Positions 45,611 through 60,613 are shown, counted from the first letter of the stretch. The stretch: 64,000 nt of DNA from Acarospora socialis (GCA_025617375.2 JAMYGW020000014.1:1-64000); one strand, 5' to 3'. Translations and numbers: made by a program. The notes: generated by a model from the sequence alone, not told the origin.

Positions 45611-46944
45611 CACAGAGTCTAAAAAGAGCAGCAAAGAAGAACAGAATCATAATCAAATCAGCTATTAAAATTCTGAATAGAGCAAATTCTTGCTTTCATT
45701 CACTTCTATAAACTCTCAAAACAGCTTATCTTCATCACTAATACTGGTAATGAGAAACCTCAATTATCATTTTCTGAAATTTTTTTGCATATCTTCAGTC
45801 AAAAACTTAAAACAACATTTCAGACATCAACATTGTCACAATCAATGCATTTTTGAAAAATCTGAATTGACAGTTTTCTTCATCTTGATCTCTTCTAAAA
45901 TTCATACTATTACTGCTTTTTGATATTCTCATTGCTCACAAAGTTGTTGAACTGTTTAGTTGTACTTCTTAGTATCTAGATTTTTGAAGTTCACAAATTT
46001 TCACTTTATTTTCTTAGCTTGCTTGACAGAATTTCTGTGCACCAAGCATCATAAGATATCTCAACTAAGCTTCAATCACACCAAAACACCAAAAACACCA
46101 AAACAACCAAGAAAACACCAACTACACAGCAATTACACAGCAATTCCAGCCTATACACCCAGCCACACCAATTCACACATCATACAACATTCCTATATAG
46201 TCTTACCACTCAAATAAGCTATATTCTCAACAAAACCAGCTACTTTTCAGCTATTTCTGCCCAGAAACCAGTGTTTCATGCCCAAATTCCAGAAGTTTCA
46301 GGCCAAATTACACCAAACTGCTTGAAATCCAGCATTCGCATGCAGTTTTCGCAAAACTAGCTGCAAAATAGCCATTTCTCAACAGATTTCACTGAGATTT
46401 GAGCATTTCTTCTGTCAATTGATTAGCATTTTGCATGCAGAAAGAAATCCATTCACTATAGAAGACATACTCTCACTAGATGCATCTCACAAAGACCTAG
46501 TTGTGAGTATAAGCAGATAGCTATTTTCTAGTTCTATCTTGCTGATAAAAGCTCAGACTAGCAAAGAATGTTGTCTGAGTAGTTTGAGATATAAATCATG
46601 AGAATTCAGCATGAAAATCTTGCCCTAAATGCATCTGCCCCAAGATCTAGTGATTGAGTGACTTATAGTATAGTCTTGCTAATAGTAGAGCTGGTATAAA
46701 GTCTATTGTAGAGTCTATCTACTCTAGATGAATTGAGATATTAAGCAACATCTGAATTAGACAATTGAATACAGTCTATTCTAGATGAAATAAGAATTCA
46801 AAGCTTCTATTATCTAGAAACTCAGAAGAGTCTAGTTTTTATCTTTAAAAGCTAAATTATTACTGCTAGACATAGACCTTCTGGACCTGGATTTGAATAG
46901 AATTTTGGACTTGAATAGAATGGACTTCAAAAACACCTCATATC

Positions 46945-47568
46945 ATGGCTTTTGCACTGAATTCCAGCAATTTCATGCAAGATTTCAACATAGAAAACCC
47001 AAAAACACCCACAAAACAACAAAAATCACCAAAAACAACACTTTCACAACTCTTTATGAGTTCACCAGACTTGTTGAGATCACAATTCACCATGAAACTC
47101 TCTCAGAAGACTATTCTAAAGTCTAAAAAGAGAAGAGCAATTGTCAGCTCAGTGTCAGAAACTATCTTCTCTGATAAGAAATCAAATTGCTATGAGATTC
47201 ATGCAAATCTGCATGAAACTGACCTCAAAGACAATCAAAGTAGTGATGAACTACTTCAACAAGTCAGAAAACACCTCAAACAAGCACTTCAGCAATTCAC
47301 AAACCCTACATTTCAACAAGAACTAGAAACTAGCATTAGAGCACTGAATCAAGCAAGACAAAATGCAAATCTAGACTCACTCAAGCAGTCAGATGAAGCA
47401 TTTTACCAAAAACTAGATGTTCAACAACAGCTAGACAGCTTCAAAGATGAAATCAACATCAAACTAGACAAAATTCTCCACACAATGTCTAAAACAAAGT
47501 CACAAACCACAGAAAAACCAGCATTTGTCTTTCAGACAAATAAAACAAATTCTATCAACTTTGTATAG
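46945..47568 (+). pseudogene. LINE ORF1 N-terminal fragment (copy B)
   Basis: 207 codons nearly identical to 8988-9593 and ending at a TAG. The corresponding codon in copy C is CAG in 'FVQTNK', a C-to-T change. The frame continues past the stop with 'TNKTSFEQSTSTKTVKSATY', then the TGA shared with copy C before 'TTVQKK'. No zinc knuckles survive because of the deletion. Confidence 0.78.
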
Positions 47569-47709
47569 ACAAACAAAACCAGCTTTGAACAGTCAACATC
47601 AACAAAAACAGTGAAATCAGCAACATATGTATCAATTGCAAGCAGCAAAGATCAAAATGCTCAAAACTCATGAACAACTGTTCAAAAAAAAGCACCAAAG
47701 TCAAAAGTA

Positions 47710-47985
47710 GTGAATAAACCCATTACTTTCAGAGAAAGATGTCTAGTTATAAAGTCAAAAACACCCACAACTACTATCAATGCCATAGACATGCGCAACA
47801 AAATCAACAACACACTTATAACAGCAAAAATAGACAATTTGCTGGTTTTCACAGTTGCTATTTCACAATTCAAAGCTAGCATAGTGTTTACAACCAGTCA
47901 AGACACAGCAGAAGATCTTCTAAAACATCAAGATATTCTGAATTCATTATTTGAATTCACAGAAATCAAAAAGGATGAAAAGTGA
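47710..47985 (+). pseudogene. LINE ORF1 middle fragment (copy B)
   Basis: Matches copy C ORF1 from 'DKPITFRER' to 'EIKKDEK' (Asp becomes Asn at the first residue). It stops at TGA where copy C has TGG (Trp of 'KWYKIV'). The sequence continues to the deletion junction at about 48037. Confidence 0.75.
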
Positions 47986-48039
47986 CACAGAAAAGTAGCA
48001 CATGAAATTTTCACAGCTATTTTCAATGTCAAAGACATC

Positions 48040-49761
48040 CATTTTCAGAAATAAAATCAAGCTATATCAACAGTAAAACTATCAAATAACACTGTTATAC
48101 ATCCTTCTAAAGTTGTACACTGACTAGATGTTTGGTTTGACACTAAAATGTCTTTTAAGACACATGTGCAAAAGAAAATAGCTTCTGCAACTAGAACATT
48201 GCATTTACTGCATAGACTGATGAATTCTGAATGGGGTTTATCAACATCAGCTGAAAAACAGCTGTACACAGTCTGCATCACATCTATAAGTGACTATGAA
48301 AGCCCAGTATGGTGGAAACAACAAAAGAATTTTGAAAAGCTGTTTCAAAAACTTCAAAATTCAGCAACTAGAAAAATTCTAGATGCATTTAGGTCTTCAC
48401 CATCAGCTGCTATGAAGCTAGAATCAGCTATATTACCACTCAGATTTAAACTTGATCAAAAAACAGAGCTATATGCTTTAAGAATAGCTACTGTGTCAGA
48501 AAATCATTCAATTAGACAAAGAACTTCATACACCTACCTATCAGGACTTGAAACTGAATGTGATATTGATGAAAATCATTATCTTGACTGAAATCAACAC
48601 CCAAATCCACTCATTAAGAAGAAACACTCAACTCAGTTAATTAAAGTGCTTTATAGCATTTGCAAATATCTATCAGAAACACTAAATTTGAAGGTTTTAA
48701 CTCAAAATGAGTTATGCTGTGCACCTTGAAGTGTTTCACCAAACATAGACATTCAAATCAGCAAATCTGACAAGAAACTGACTACTTTGAAACATCTAAA
48801 GAGACTAGAAACACTTTTCTCTAAGGAAATCAAGTTTAAAAATGCTGTTTTGTACACAGATGGGTCAAAACTAGATGAAAATCTAGGTGCAGGTCTTTGC
48901 TACATGTATAAAGATATTATACATCAACAATCTTGAAATCTAGAAATCACCATGGAAGTCTATGATGCTGAATTGTTTGGAATTTCACAGTCTTTGAAGT
49001 TAAGTCTCAAAGAAATCATGAAATATCAAAGAATCAAAGACATATGAATCTTTTCAGACAATCAAGCAGCTATACAAAGAATTCAAACCACAAATCAAGG
49101 ATCTGAACAGCATCTAGCTATTAAATGTCAAGAAACTCTTCAAAAACTCATAGATTATGAAGTTACATCTCATATTCATTGAGTCCCTGAACATGAGAAC
49201 ATTAAAGACAATGAAATAGCAGATAAAGCTGCAAAATCAGATGCAAAGCAGTCAATTTCACCAGATATTGATAGATTTACATCTATTAGCTATATCAAAC
49301 ACAAAATCAAGGTCAAAGCACTGAAAAATTGAACCACCCACTGAAAAAAGACAACTCAAGAAAGATACTATGCTCAGTTTGATCAAACATCTAGTTTTCA
49401 CATCAAAGAAGATCTGAAAAGTGCAGACAGACTTTCATTTGCTACTTTTACACAAATGAAACTAGATCATGACTATTTCAAAGCATATCTGCATAGATTA
49501 CCAGACTATAACAGCAAGAAATGCAATGGTGCATGCAACAAAGATCAAATCTCAGAGCATTTGTTGACAGTCTGTCAATATAACAAAAAAAAGCAAACTG
49601 AGCTGAAAAATCAGCTCAGAAACATCAATTTGCCATATACAGCAAAGATGCTGTTTACTATCAAGAAAGAAATCAAAGCTACTTTGCTGTTTTTGAAGAA
49701 AACCAAAGTAGCTACTAGAAAATGGTTATTAGAAGAAGTTGAGAATGAAGATGAGATTTAG
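48040..49761 (+). pseudogene. LINE ORF2 C-terminal fragment, RT end to RNase H (copy B)
   Basis: Begins in the sequence equivalent to 'IHFQKGNQAIS' of copy C. It includes open parts 48148-48591 and 49456-49761. RNase H motifs TDGS and 'SDNQAAI' are still readable. The 'HWVPGHED' motif has become 'H*VPEHEN' (TGG to TGA, GGA to GAA, GAC to AAC). The C-terminal CNGAC...SEHLLTVC motif remains. The YIDD region is lost in the deletion. All visible stops in these motifs are TGA at Trp. Confidence 0.82.
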
Positions 49762-49966
49762 AAAAGAAAAAAGATATTGATTAACAATCAGCATCAGATT
49801 AACTGAACAGAAGTGATCAAAAAGCATTCAGATTGATTATTCACATGTATAAGATTTTGAGTTTTGTTTTGTGTCTACATCTTTCACTATATGTCTATTA
49901 ACTGCCATAGCTTTTATAGCTGCATGCATAGAATGAAGAATAAATAAATAAATAAATAAATAAATA

Positions 49967-50648
49967 CATCTACTAGCTATATCAAATGCAAAATCAAGGT
50001 CAAAGCACTGAAAAACTGAATCACTCACTGAAAAAAGACAACTCAAGAAAGATACTATGCTCAGTTTGATTAAATATCTAGTTTTTACATTAAAGAAGAT
50101 CTGAAAAGTGCAGATAGACTTTTATTTGCTACTTTTACACAAATGAAACTAGATCATGACTATTTCAAAGCATATTTGCATAGATTACCAGACTATGACA
50201 GCAAGAAATGCAATGATGCATGCAACAAAGATCAAACTTCAAAGCATTTGTTGACAGCTTGTCAACATAATAAACATCAGCAAACTGAACTGAAAAATTA
50301 GCTCAGAAATGTCAATCTGTCATATACAGCAAAGATGCTGTTTATTATTAAGAAAGAAATCAAGACTACTTTACAGTTTTTAAAGAAAATCAAAGTAATC
50401 ACTAGAAAGTGATTATTAGAAGAAGTTGAGAGTGAAGATGAAATTTAAAAAAGAAAAAAAAGTAATTAATTAACAATCAACATCAGATTGACTGAACAGA
50501 AGTGATCAAAAAGTATTTAGATTGATTATTCACATGTACAAGATTTTGAGTTTTGTTTTATGTCTACATCTTTCACTATATGTTTATTAACTGTCATAGC
50601 TTTTATAGCTGCATGTATAGAATGAAGAATAAATAAATAAATAAATAA
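49967..50648 (+). mobile_element. 5'-truncated LINE copy D in tandem with copy B
   Basis: Starts right after copy B's TAAA tail with CATCTACTAGCTATATCAAA, equivalent to about 49281 in copy B. It runs through the ORF2 C terminus and 3' UTR to its own (TAAA)n tail (50630-50648). It has its own set of transitions, so it is not a simple recent duplication of copy B. 5' truncation is typical of target-primed reverse transcription. Confidence 0.8.
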
Positions 50649-52938
50649 CTCAATATTTAATAAATATTAAGTTCTGTATATTAATTCTTTATTAATAAAT
50701 AAAGTGAGTCAATATGTTTTTTAAATTATATTTATGAGTTTATGTTAATTTCAAACAAAATAATTATAATAATTAACTCATTTTAATGAAATTTATTTAC
50801 AATAATTCTCAGTATATCATTACTAAAATTATATTGTTTTTTACAAATTATAAAAAAACATTCAAAATTTATTATTAAGTCTGAAAAAATTAAAATATTT
50901 TTCACAGCATTTATGATTATTTTATACACTGAGAAAATAATAAATTTTTATGATTTCATTAATAAACAATTATTTAAATTCAGCTCAATCAGATATATTA
51001 TTATAATAAAATTTATAAATTTATATTTTTTAAAAAAGAAATTTGAGTTTAACTTTATATAATTAATATTTATATTCAGTATATTTACAAAAAACTGAAT
51101 TAAAAGAAAATTAAACTTTTTAAAGTCATTAAATATTGAAATATATTAATAAATATATCATAATAATGAAATATATAATCAATATATTGTCAATATGTAA
51201 TAATCTATCATTTATTATTTTTAATAACAAAAATTTTTATGAGATTAAATGAGATTATAATGATGTTATTATTTATTAATTATGTTATTGAAAGATTTTA
51301 AAATATTTTAATATATTTATTAATCAAATTTAATTTATAATTAAACAGAATCTTTTAAAAATAAATATTGTTTATTTAAGCACAATTATGTTCTGCTTTT
51401 ATAAATAAGTTTGACAACTTTAATAATAATAAATATTATATTTATATATTTTGACAGCAATATTATTACTTTTATAATTATTTTTATATATTTAATTAAT
51501 TAATAGTATTTATAAACACTTTTATACAATATATAAAGTTATGATTTAAATTTATTAACTAAAATTAATTTATTAATTAAAAGTCTTTATATTTATTTAC
51601 TTATTATATATATAGTTGCACATATATATATAATTTAATATTAAAATTATTAATATTTATATTTATAAATTTAATCTTCTTAATATCATAATTATTAATT
51701 ACATTTTTTACATTTCACTTCTTATTTTTATCAAAACATCTTTATTAAAACAGATTAATTAAGATTTAAAAATCATCATTATAAATAAAAAAAATATATA
51801 TAAAGTGCAAACTATTATAAACTTTAAAGAATATAATAAAAAATTTCATTATTGAATACAATGAATAAAATACATTTTAAAACATAATAATTAAAAATTA
51901 TTCAAAAATCTTCATTACACATCTAAAATTATTAAAAGTTACAGTATTATTGTATATACTTGAATGAATCTCAATTTTTCAGCATTAATTTTTACAATTT
52001 TATCAATAATAAAAATATAACTTTCATCAATTACACATAATTTTTCATATTCATGTCAATTTATCAAGTTTAAACTGCACAAATCTTATTATACAAATTA
52101 TGCAGTATGAAAAAAGTCTTGATTAATAATATTATTATTATATGTAAAAAATTGAAATTATTTATATCTATTTTTAATATAAATTAAATTTTGCTCAAAA
52201 TTTATTACTTAATTTTGATTATAAAAATATAGTGAAATTTAAAAACAGTTTGAAATATATTGTTTATATTAAGAAAATATTGTTAAAGATAAAAAATTAT
52301 GACAAATTAAGTTTTAAAAATTTGAAAATATATTTTGAAATATTTTTTCTATATTTATTCACTTTAATTTTATCTATAACTTAATCAACTTAATAAGAGT
52401 TTTCTATGTCATTAATAAAATTAAAAATACATTTTTAATTTTAATTATCTGATCATGCTAAATTATAAATATATTTGATTTATTTTTTAAAGTTTTCTTT
52501 TTTTTCTTCAGTCTTAATCTTCTATTTTATAAATAAATTAATATTTATTTAATTTTAAATTTAATCATCTTATTTAATCAATATTTACTTAATACTTTAT
52601 AATTATTTAATTATAAAAGATTTACTGATAATATTATCATCACAAAATTGAATATTATTTAAAAAAATATTTTATTTAATTATATATATTTTAATTAATT
52701 TTATATTCTTTATTTATATTGTGACACAATTAATATAAATATAGATGAAATTTATTAACATTATTATATTAGTAAATGAAAAATTTAATTGTTAAAAATT
52801 CATTTATGAAAAATTCTAAATATATATTTATAAAAATATCTTTTATATTTAATAATTAACTCATTAAACTCATAACAACAATGAGATTATAAAGTGATCT
52901 GATGAAACATATTTAACAATAAAATTGAAATTAAAATT
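50649..52938. other. AT-rich spacer, nothing recognisable
   Basis: 2.3 kb with no frames, LTR or RNA gene. It leads directly into the second copy of the 1-11062 sequence at 52939. Confidence 0.6.
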
Positions 52939-55863
52939 AATTTAATTTATAATAATTTTGTTATTTATAAAAAACTGATAATTTATTAAAATTGAAAGTA
53001 ATTAAACAGCAAAATCATAACATATTAATGTAAATATGATGTAATTTTCAACAAATAATATGTAGCTTAATCATTTCTGATATAATAAAAAAATAATAAC
53101 ATTATGTTAATTATTTTTGTTCTTTACTCATAATTTATAATTAGATTCTTTATTTTTACAAGATTTTGTACATAATATTATGTATTGTAACTATAATTCT
53201 ATTTTTTTTCATTTTATTAGATATTTCACTGTAAATTAATTATATTTATAATATATAGTGTATTTGTTAAGAAGTCATTTAATTTTATAATTAAAGATTG
53301 TATTAATATTTTTAATTTTATTGTTAATAATATTATTATTTTTAATTGAAAATGAATTTGTTTTTGCAGTATATTTATATGAATTACTTTCAGTAATAGA
53401 TTCAAGTTAAGTAACTGATATAATTAAGTGTATTTGCATTGTAAACAAAATTTTTAAATGATAAATTAACTTGTTGACATGCTTTAATACTTAAAATGTG
53501 TCAATGTGTTGATTTAACAGCTTGTAATTTGTAAATTTTAATATAATATATTTTTAAAAAAGTTATAAATATATTATTAACTTAAGTAAAAGTAATGTGT
53601 GCTTTACATCATAATAATACTTTGTTGTCACATTTACATATATAATGATGTACTTAATATTTTTACAATATATTTAATAAAGTTAAGTGTAATTTTTTAA
53701 TAATAAATTCAACAATAACAATATATTGAAAGTGTTGTTGATCTGAAAGTTATAAATTAATTTGTTTAATATATAATTGATAAAGAAGTTTCAGTTATTG
53801 TTGAGATAGTTTTGAATGTAAAATAATATTATGATGAAGATTTTGTCAAAATATGTTATAAAAAATTAATATAATGTAATTTTAACAATTTAATTCATTT
53901 TCTTGAACTGATTATCAGTCTGTGAGTAATATGTTATAAAGATAAGTAGTTTAATTTTTAAATATTTAAATATGTTTTGTTAAAATGACAAAATAAAATT
54001 TAATTGTAATTACTAATTATTTGATGCAGTATTTTTCAATTATATTTTATTAAATTGAGTAACAAAACATTTACTCAATTCATTATTATATAAATAAATT
54101 TACTAAGTAAAAGCAGTATTTATTTAAAAAATTTATTAATGATGATGAAAAAATTATTATATTTATATAAAGATAAGTTGATTAATAAAATAAGAACAAA
54201 ATTTATGATGATTATATAAAATGATATTAAAAGTATTAATATTGAGTTAAATAATTTATAAAATATATAATATTTCATTTAATTAATTTGACATTTGAAA
54301 CAATGTAGAATATAAATTTTTAGATATTGAGTAAGTTTTTTAATAAATAATAAAATAAATATTCAATTATAAATATAGTAAAAATCATTATGATATTACT
54401 GATTGTAAATAAGCTTAAAGATTTTTTTTTGAACTTTGACAAAATACATAATTGTTTGTGCTTATTAATGTCATTAATATAATAAATTAAATTATTTTAA
54501 TATGTAAAACACAATTTAGTTGATCATATTGTGATATCTTTGTTGATTATTTTCAAAATGTTTTCATGATTTAATCAATTTTTTATTGATTTTATCATTT
54601 TTAAAATTCATTTTTACTGAAAATCATCTTTATATATGTTTTTAAAGTGTTGTTTGAATTTATTTGTCAATTTTATCAAAATAATGTGATAAATTTCTAT
54701 GTTATTAAAAGTATTAATGTGATCAATTTTATTTTTATTGCTTATATTATTTAATAATTTTAATAGTGCATTTAAGACAGAGTAAATTCTTCTGAAATAA
54801 TGTTATATATTTAAGTTGAATTAATTAAGATATTGTGAAATTTATACAAATTATAAATTTAATTTATTGATATTAATTATTGTAAAATATATTTAATAAA
54901 CAATTAAAATAATAGCACTGTGATCAGTAAAAATGATAATATTTTTAAAGATTAATTCAATAAGATGTTTAATTTTGTAAATTATTCACATTAATTTTAT
55001 AATTTTTATCTCTGTAAATAAGTAGTTTTTTTTAGTTGACATTAATAATTTATTGAGAAACAGAATAAATTGAATTTTCTGATGTAAAATTTTTGTTTTT
55101 TTTTTGAATTTATTTTAATGTAATAAATAATAATGTCAAAATTATATCACTTAAATGCATTTACATTAATGTAGAGTCAGCAACTAAAATTAAAATGAAT
55201 TAAAAAAATAAATATCATAAATAAATCTTACAGTATTTCAAAGACATACATTTTGTCAAAGCTTGATTTATTAATAAAAACATAATTAATATGCTATTTT
55301 TGAGCATTCTTTTTAATTAATAAAATTTTTAATAAAATTATTTTGTGTGCTTATAGTGATGTAGTAATTTAAACATAATAAAGTATATAAAATTATAATC
55401 AGTCTGTAAAATCTAAATAGATTTTTAAAATTTTAAATATAACAGAAAATTGAAGATCAGTTAGTATTTATATTTTTTTTTGAACATAAATAATTTTAAG
55501 ATGTTAACTTGTTAATTGAAAAACATAATAGTTAAGTATTTCAAAAAGAACTTCTTGAGTTTTAAACTGATTTTTAACTTTTAAAATAAATTGAAAATTT
55601 AATTTAAATAAGTAACATAATTCTTTAAAGTGTATAAAAAAATAATTATATTGTTAACATATTTTCTGATAAATACACAGAATAATTACAATAAATTATT
55701 TATTTAATGTTAAATGTAAAGAGATGAATTATGATATTTTATTAACTATTACATTAAAATACTCTTGTTTTTGATGTGAAACAATAATAAATTGATATTG
55801 ATTAACTGAATTAATCAATTATTAATAAAAGAAAAGAACATCATTCATAATTAATATATAATA

Positions 55864-58800
55864 TATAATGTTCTAATCTGAGCTTTCTCAAGTATATAAA
55901 GTTAAAAGTTTGTACTTATTAATATAATAGCTGATCTAAAATAATTCTGATCTTTAACTTTTAGATAATTACTTAAGTTGAACATGATTGTTTTCATAAA
56001 AAAACTGATTTTACTATATAGAACTAACATACTCAACATACTCAGCATATTCTCATGTTCTTTGTTCTGATAGTGTTTTCAGAATTATTGCATACTTTGT
56101 TAAGTTTTATACTTGTTGTTTCATGCTTCTGTATATACTTCTTTGACTGTATGTTTAGAACTGCTTATATTTCTTTTGATATAATTATAACATCATTTTT
56201 CTCTTTTCAGACATCTAGTTTTTAGTGTTTATTTAAGTAAAAGTATATATTCTGATCACTGTTTGTCACTTAAAATGTTTGACAAATTTAAAAACTATCT
56301 TGTGTTTATGAAAATCATCACTTAGTATAATATTGTTTCTTTTTTTGTCTGTGAGTGTTGTTGTCACTGTGACATTTTTTGTGTTTGAATAACAAGTATT
56401 TTCAAATATACTGAGTATATTCATTATAATTGTCTATGTGTTTCAGTATTTCTCAAGTTGCTAAATTGAGTTTATGAAAAGCTTAAGTCTCAGCTCAATG
56501 AGATTGAGACTGAGCATACTGTTCAACTTAAAATTCTTTAAAATTTAAATTTCAAAATTCTGTGTCTTCATACAACAATAAAATAAAATAAATCTTGAAT
56601 TTTTCAAAAAATTCAGTGTGTTGCTGCTGAGCTTAACAATAATAATAATGAAATAAAAAATGAAGCAAACTCTTCAGTTAAGTAAAACATGAATTAACTC
56701 ATAAACTTAATGTTATCATTCTTCTGAGATTTTATTGTTGTTTTTTCTCAAAATATTAAAGTATTTTTATGTAGTTCTTGAGATTTTTTCTTGATTTTTA
56801 AATATTTTCTGAGATATCATAATCTTTTCATTTTACAAGATAGTAAACTTTCTCATTAATCATTTTCTTCTTTAAAATGTTCTTGACTTCATATTCTTTG
56901 TTGAGTTTGATTAACATTTCAATAATTTAAAGTAATATGAACTGATCACAGTGCTGTAGCATGAATGCATAAAATATTGAGTGTATTTTCATTTTCTTGA
57001 GTAAGTCTAGCTTATAGCTTAACTCTTTAATATTTCATATAATCTTAAATGATTCAATACTCTTGTTTTTCAGCTTCTTGCTTCTTTCTTTTGTTTTTAT
57101 GTTGTTTATTCTTAAATATATCTTTTTTTTTCTTCAAATAATTTTGTCTTTATTGTTTGTTCTGTCTGCTGTTCAATTCATTTTATTAGATCTTGATACA
57201 GTTTCTTCATTTAAGTGATATTCAAAATCACTTTTTGACTTCATGATTCATGTTCTCTGAAATCTCATTATATCTTTGAGTTGTAGTTATAATTTACATA
57301 GAAAGATGTTTCTCTCATGATTTTGTTCTTTGTGTTGTTGTACATAAACTGTGTCATTAACAATAGTTGTACTCAGTTATCTTGACTCTTGCTGACATAG
57401 TGTCTTAAGTATGTTTTTATCATTTAATTCATTCATTTGCTTTGTTCATTCATCTGTAAGTGATATGTCATTAACATTTTGTGCTTTATCTTGAGTTCTG
57501 CTGTGAGTGTTTTTTAAAATTTGCTTGTAAACAGCTTGTCTTTATCAATGATAAATTCTTTTGATAGTCTGTAATTGCTAATTAATTCTTGCAGTATAAT
57601 GTATGTCAATACTAGTGCTGTCACAGTCTCTCTGAATGAAATGAACATTGTGTATTTGATTAATTTATTCACTATGATTAATATACTATTGAATTTTATT
57701 TTTCATGCTGAGTTCTTTGATAATGATAGCTTCATAATGAAGTTCATGATAACTGACTTTCATAGTGCATTTGATGTATTCAATCATGTTACTTCATCAT
57801 ATCATCTATCATAGTTGATCTTGTTTCTTCAGCATGAATTGCACACAGTAATCATTCTGATGACTTAATTTCTAAAATTGCTGATGTTGTGTTTTCTTTA
57901 CACTAGATTCTCTGTGCATTTAACTTTTAGATATTCACTGATTTTGCTGTAATAACACATTTTAATGAGTTCTTTATCTGTTAAGAAAGCTTACTCTATC
58001 TTATATGTTGCTGCTAAGCTCTTCATGAGAATTTCTCTGTTGTCTTTGCTCAGAATTTTAATGTGTACTTTTTGTATATCTTCATGATCAGATTGTCTGC
58101 TCAAAATATTTGCTTTATTATTTTCATTATTTCTCTTGTAATAAATCTGAAATTCATAGTCTGTCAACTGTTCTGCTCAATAAATCTGTTGTTGATTGAG
58201 TTGTTTTGTTGTTGCAAAGTTTCTCAAGTTTCTATGATTCATATAGATCTGAATTGACTTGCTTATTCTTGTGAAATAAGATCTTCAGTCTTGCAATATC
58301 TTCACTATTACAAGAAGTTTTTTATCATAAATCTTATATCTTTTCTTGAGTTCTGATAACTTTCTAGATTGATATACTATGAATTTTTGTTGTTCATTCT
58401 CAATCTGATACAAACATGCTTTTACTGCAAAATTTGAAGTGTTGATTTTTAGTGTCTTTTTGCATGCTGAATTGAGTATTCTCAGATGTGCTGTTTCACT
58501 AAAACTTTTCTTTAATATGTGAAACACATTCTTCTGCTTTTTATCTCAATGCTATTTTTCACTTTTGTGTGTTAAATGTGTTAGTGATTTTGCAATTTTT
58601 GCATAATTTGATACAAACTTTCAATAGTAATTCATTAGTTCTAGAAAGATCTGTACTTTCTTGATTAATTTTGATGTTAATTAGTTTTTGACTGTCTTTA
58701 TCTTCTTTAAATTCTTCTCAATCTGTTCAGATCAAATTACATAGTTTAAAAACTCAACTTTCTTGATCTCAAATCTGTCTTTTGATTTTTTCATGTACAA

Positions 58801-60147
58801 AGCTCACTCATTGAGTTTTGTCAGTATCTTACACACATATTTGCAGTACTTTTCAAGATCTTCTGAATATATCAGAATATCATTAAGATATGTGATCATA
58901 AAGTCATTAAGATATTCTTTTAATATATCATTGATCAATCTTTGAAAGATGATTGAGACATTTTTCAGTTCAAATAACATAACAATATATTTATAATGTT
59001 CATATCTTGTTCAGAATGCTGTTTCTCATTCTTTATTTTCTTTCATTTTAACTTAATAATAAACATCTTTCAAGTCTAAGCTCAGAATTACTTAGTCTTG
59101 CTCAATTGATTTTGCAATTCTTCTATTAATGATAGAAAATAACTGTCTCAATAAGTTATCTCATTGAGTTGTCTGTAGTCAACACATAGTCATTTCTTGT
59201 CATTCTTTTTTAATACAAATAGAATCAGATATTCTGTCAGTAATTTTGATGATTTTATGAATTCTTTCTTGAGATTCTCATCAAGATAAGTTCTTACTTT
59301 CTTGAGTTGATTCTTGCTCATTGAGTATAATGACATTTACTTAGATTGTTTTTCATTCAATAGCAATATTTCATGATTTCATAACTTATATTCTAATAAG
59401 CTCATCTCTGATTGTTCAGAAATCTCATATGTGTCTTTAACTGTGCATATATTTTTTGTAACTCAGTCAATTCTTGAATTCTTTTTGCACAATCAAGACA
59501 TCTCTAGCATTGCATCATATTCAATTAACTTCATAACATCAAACATTATTTCTTGTGAGTTTTCAAGAATTGAGACTTTCACACAGATTTTCTCATTAAT
59601 TCTTTCAATAACTTTATTTATCATTCATATGTTAAATAAACAGCACACTCACTGTGTTTCTAATTCTAATATATTGACTATTTTTTAACTTATAATGTTA
59701 CTGTCTGCTTCAGAATTCATTAATATGTTAATTTAATATTCATTAATCATAATCTTGATTCATATCTGATGATCATTATCTTGTCTTTGAGACATCACTA
59801 ACTTCTTGATCTCTAGTCTTGTCAAGAAAGCTTTTTATTTTTTGACTTTCTCAGTTCTTTAACTCATCTTCAAAGTTCTTGAAATCATTTGAGTTTCTGT
59901 TCAATCATAAGATTTGTATACTTTAGACTGTGTCACTCAATGTATTTTTCTGAATGTAATCAGAATTTGTACTGATCATATTTTGTTTGCAACTGACTCT
60001 TAAAGACTCTTACTCTTTGCAGAAATTTAAGTGATATATATTTTTCACTGAAAATTCATCTGTCTTCATTCTGTGTGATGTATTCTTCAGATAAGTATAT
60101 CTCAATCTTGTGACTCTTTGTTTTTCACATAAGAGATTTTGACATCA
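55864..60147 (-). mobile_element. Second copy of minus-strand gypsy relic (LTR plus pol)
   Basis: Identical to 2926-7209. 3' LTR at 55864-56192; pol remnants above it, with the RT/RNase H open fragment at 58285-58527. Confidence 0.8.
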
Positions 60148-60508
60148 TGTTACAATCATATCTGAAAAAAAAAAAACTCATAGATTTATGATCAAAAGTT
60201 TATCTGAAGTGTATACAGAAGAAACTGCTGAGTAGTAGTTATGTGACAGTGCAACAGCTTAATGATGAGTGAATGAGCTGAGAGCTCAACTTCTCAACAT
60301 TAAGACATCAAGACATCAAAAGTGCTCAACACAGAGACATTGAGCTCACTCTATATAGTAGAATTGATTTTCTTATGAAATCAATCATGTTTAACTTAAA
60401 TAACAATCTAAGAGTTAAAGATCAGAATCATTTCAGATCAGCTGTTATATCAATAAGCACAAACTCTTAGCTCTACATACTCAAGAAATCTCAGATTAGA
60501 ATGTTACA
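60148..60508 (+). repeat. Second copy of plus-strand gypsy LTR
   Basis: Identical to 7210-7570, followed by the same ~70 bp of element interior. Confidence 0.8.
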
Positions 60509-60613
60509 CTTTGAATATTCTTATGATATAATAAGTATGATGTTTAACACACAGAAGAATGTTTCAACCTTGAATGAATCATAGAATTACTAGATCTTTG
60601 TGATGAGTGATTC

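Larger units (their letters stand above)
45625..49966 (+). mobile_element. LINE (Tad1-like) copy B with internal deletion
   Basis: It carries the 5' UTR, ORF1 N-terminal half, part of ORF1's middle, then a direct join at about 48036-48039 into ORF2 near 'HFQK'. About 2.7 kb (equivalent to copy C 11562-14238) is missing. It continues through the RT C-terminal region and RNase H to the 3' UTR and a (TAAA)n tail at 49941-49966. It is heavily G-to-A and C-to-T mutated relative to copy C downstream of 47551. Confidence 0.85.
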
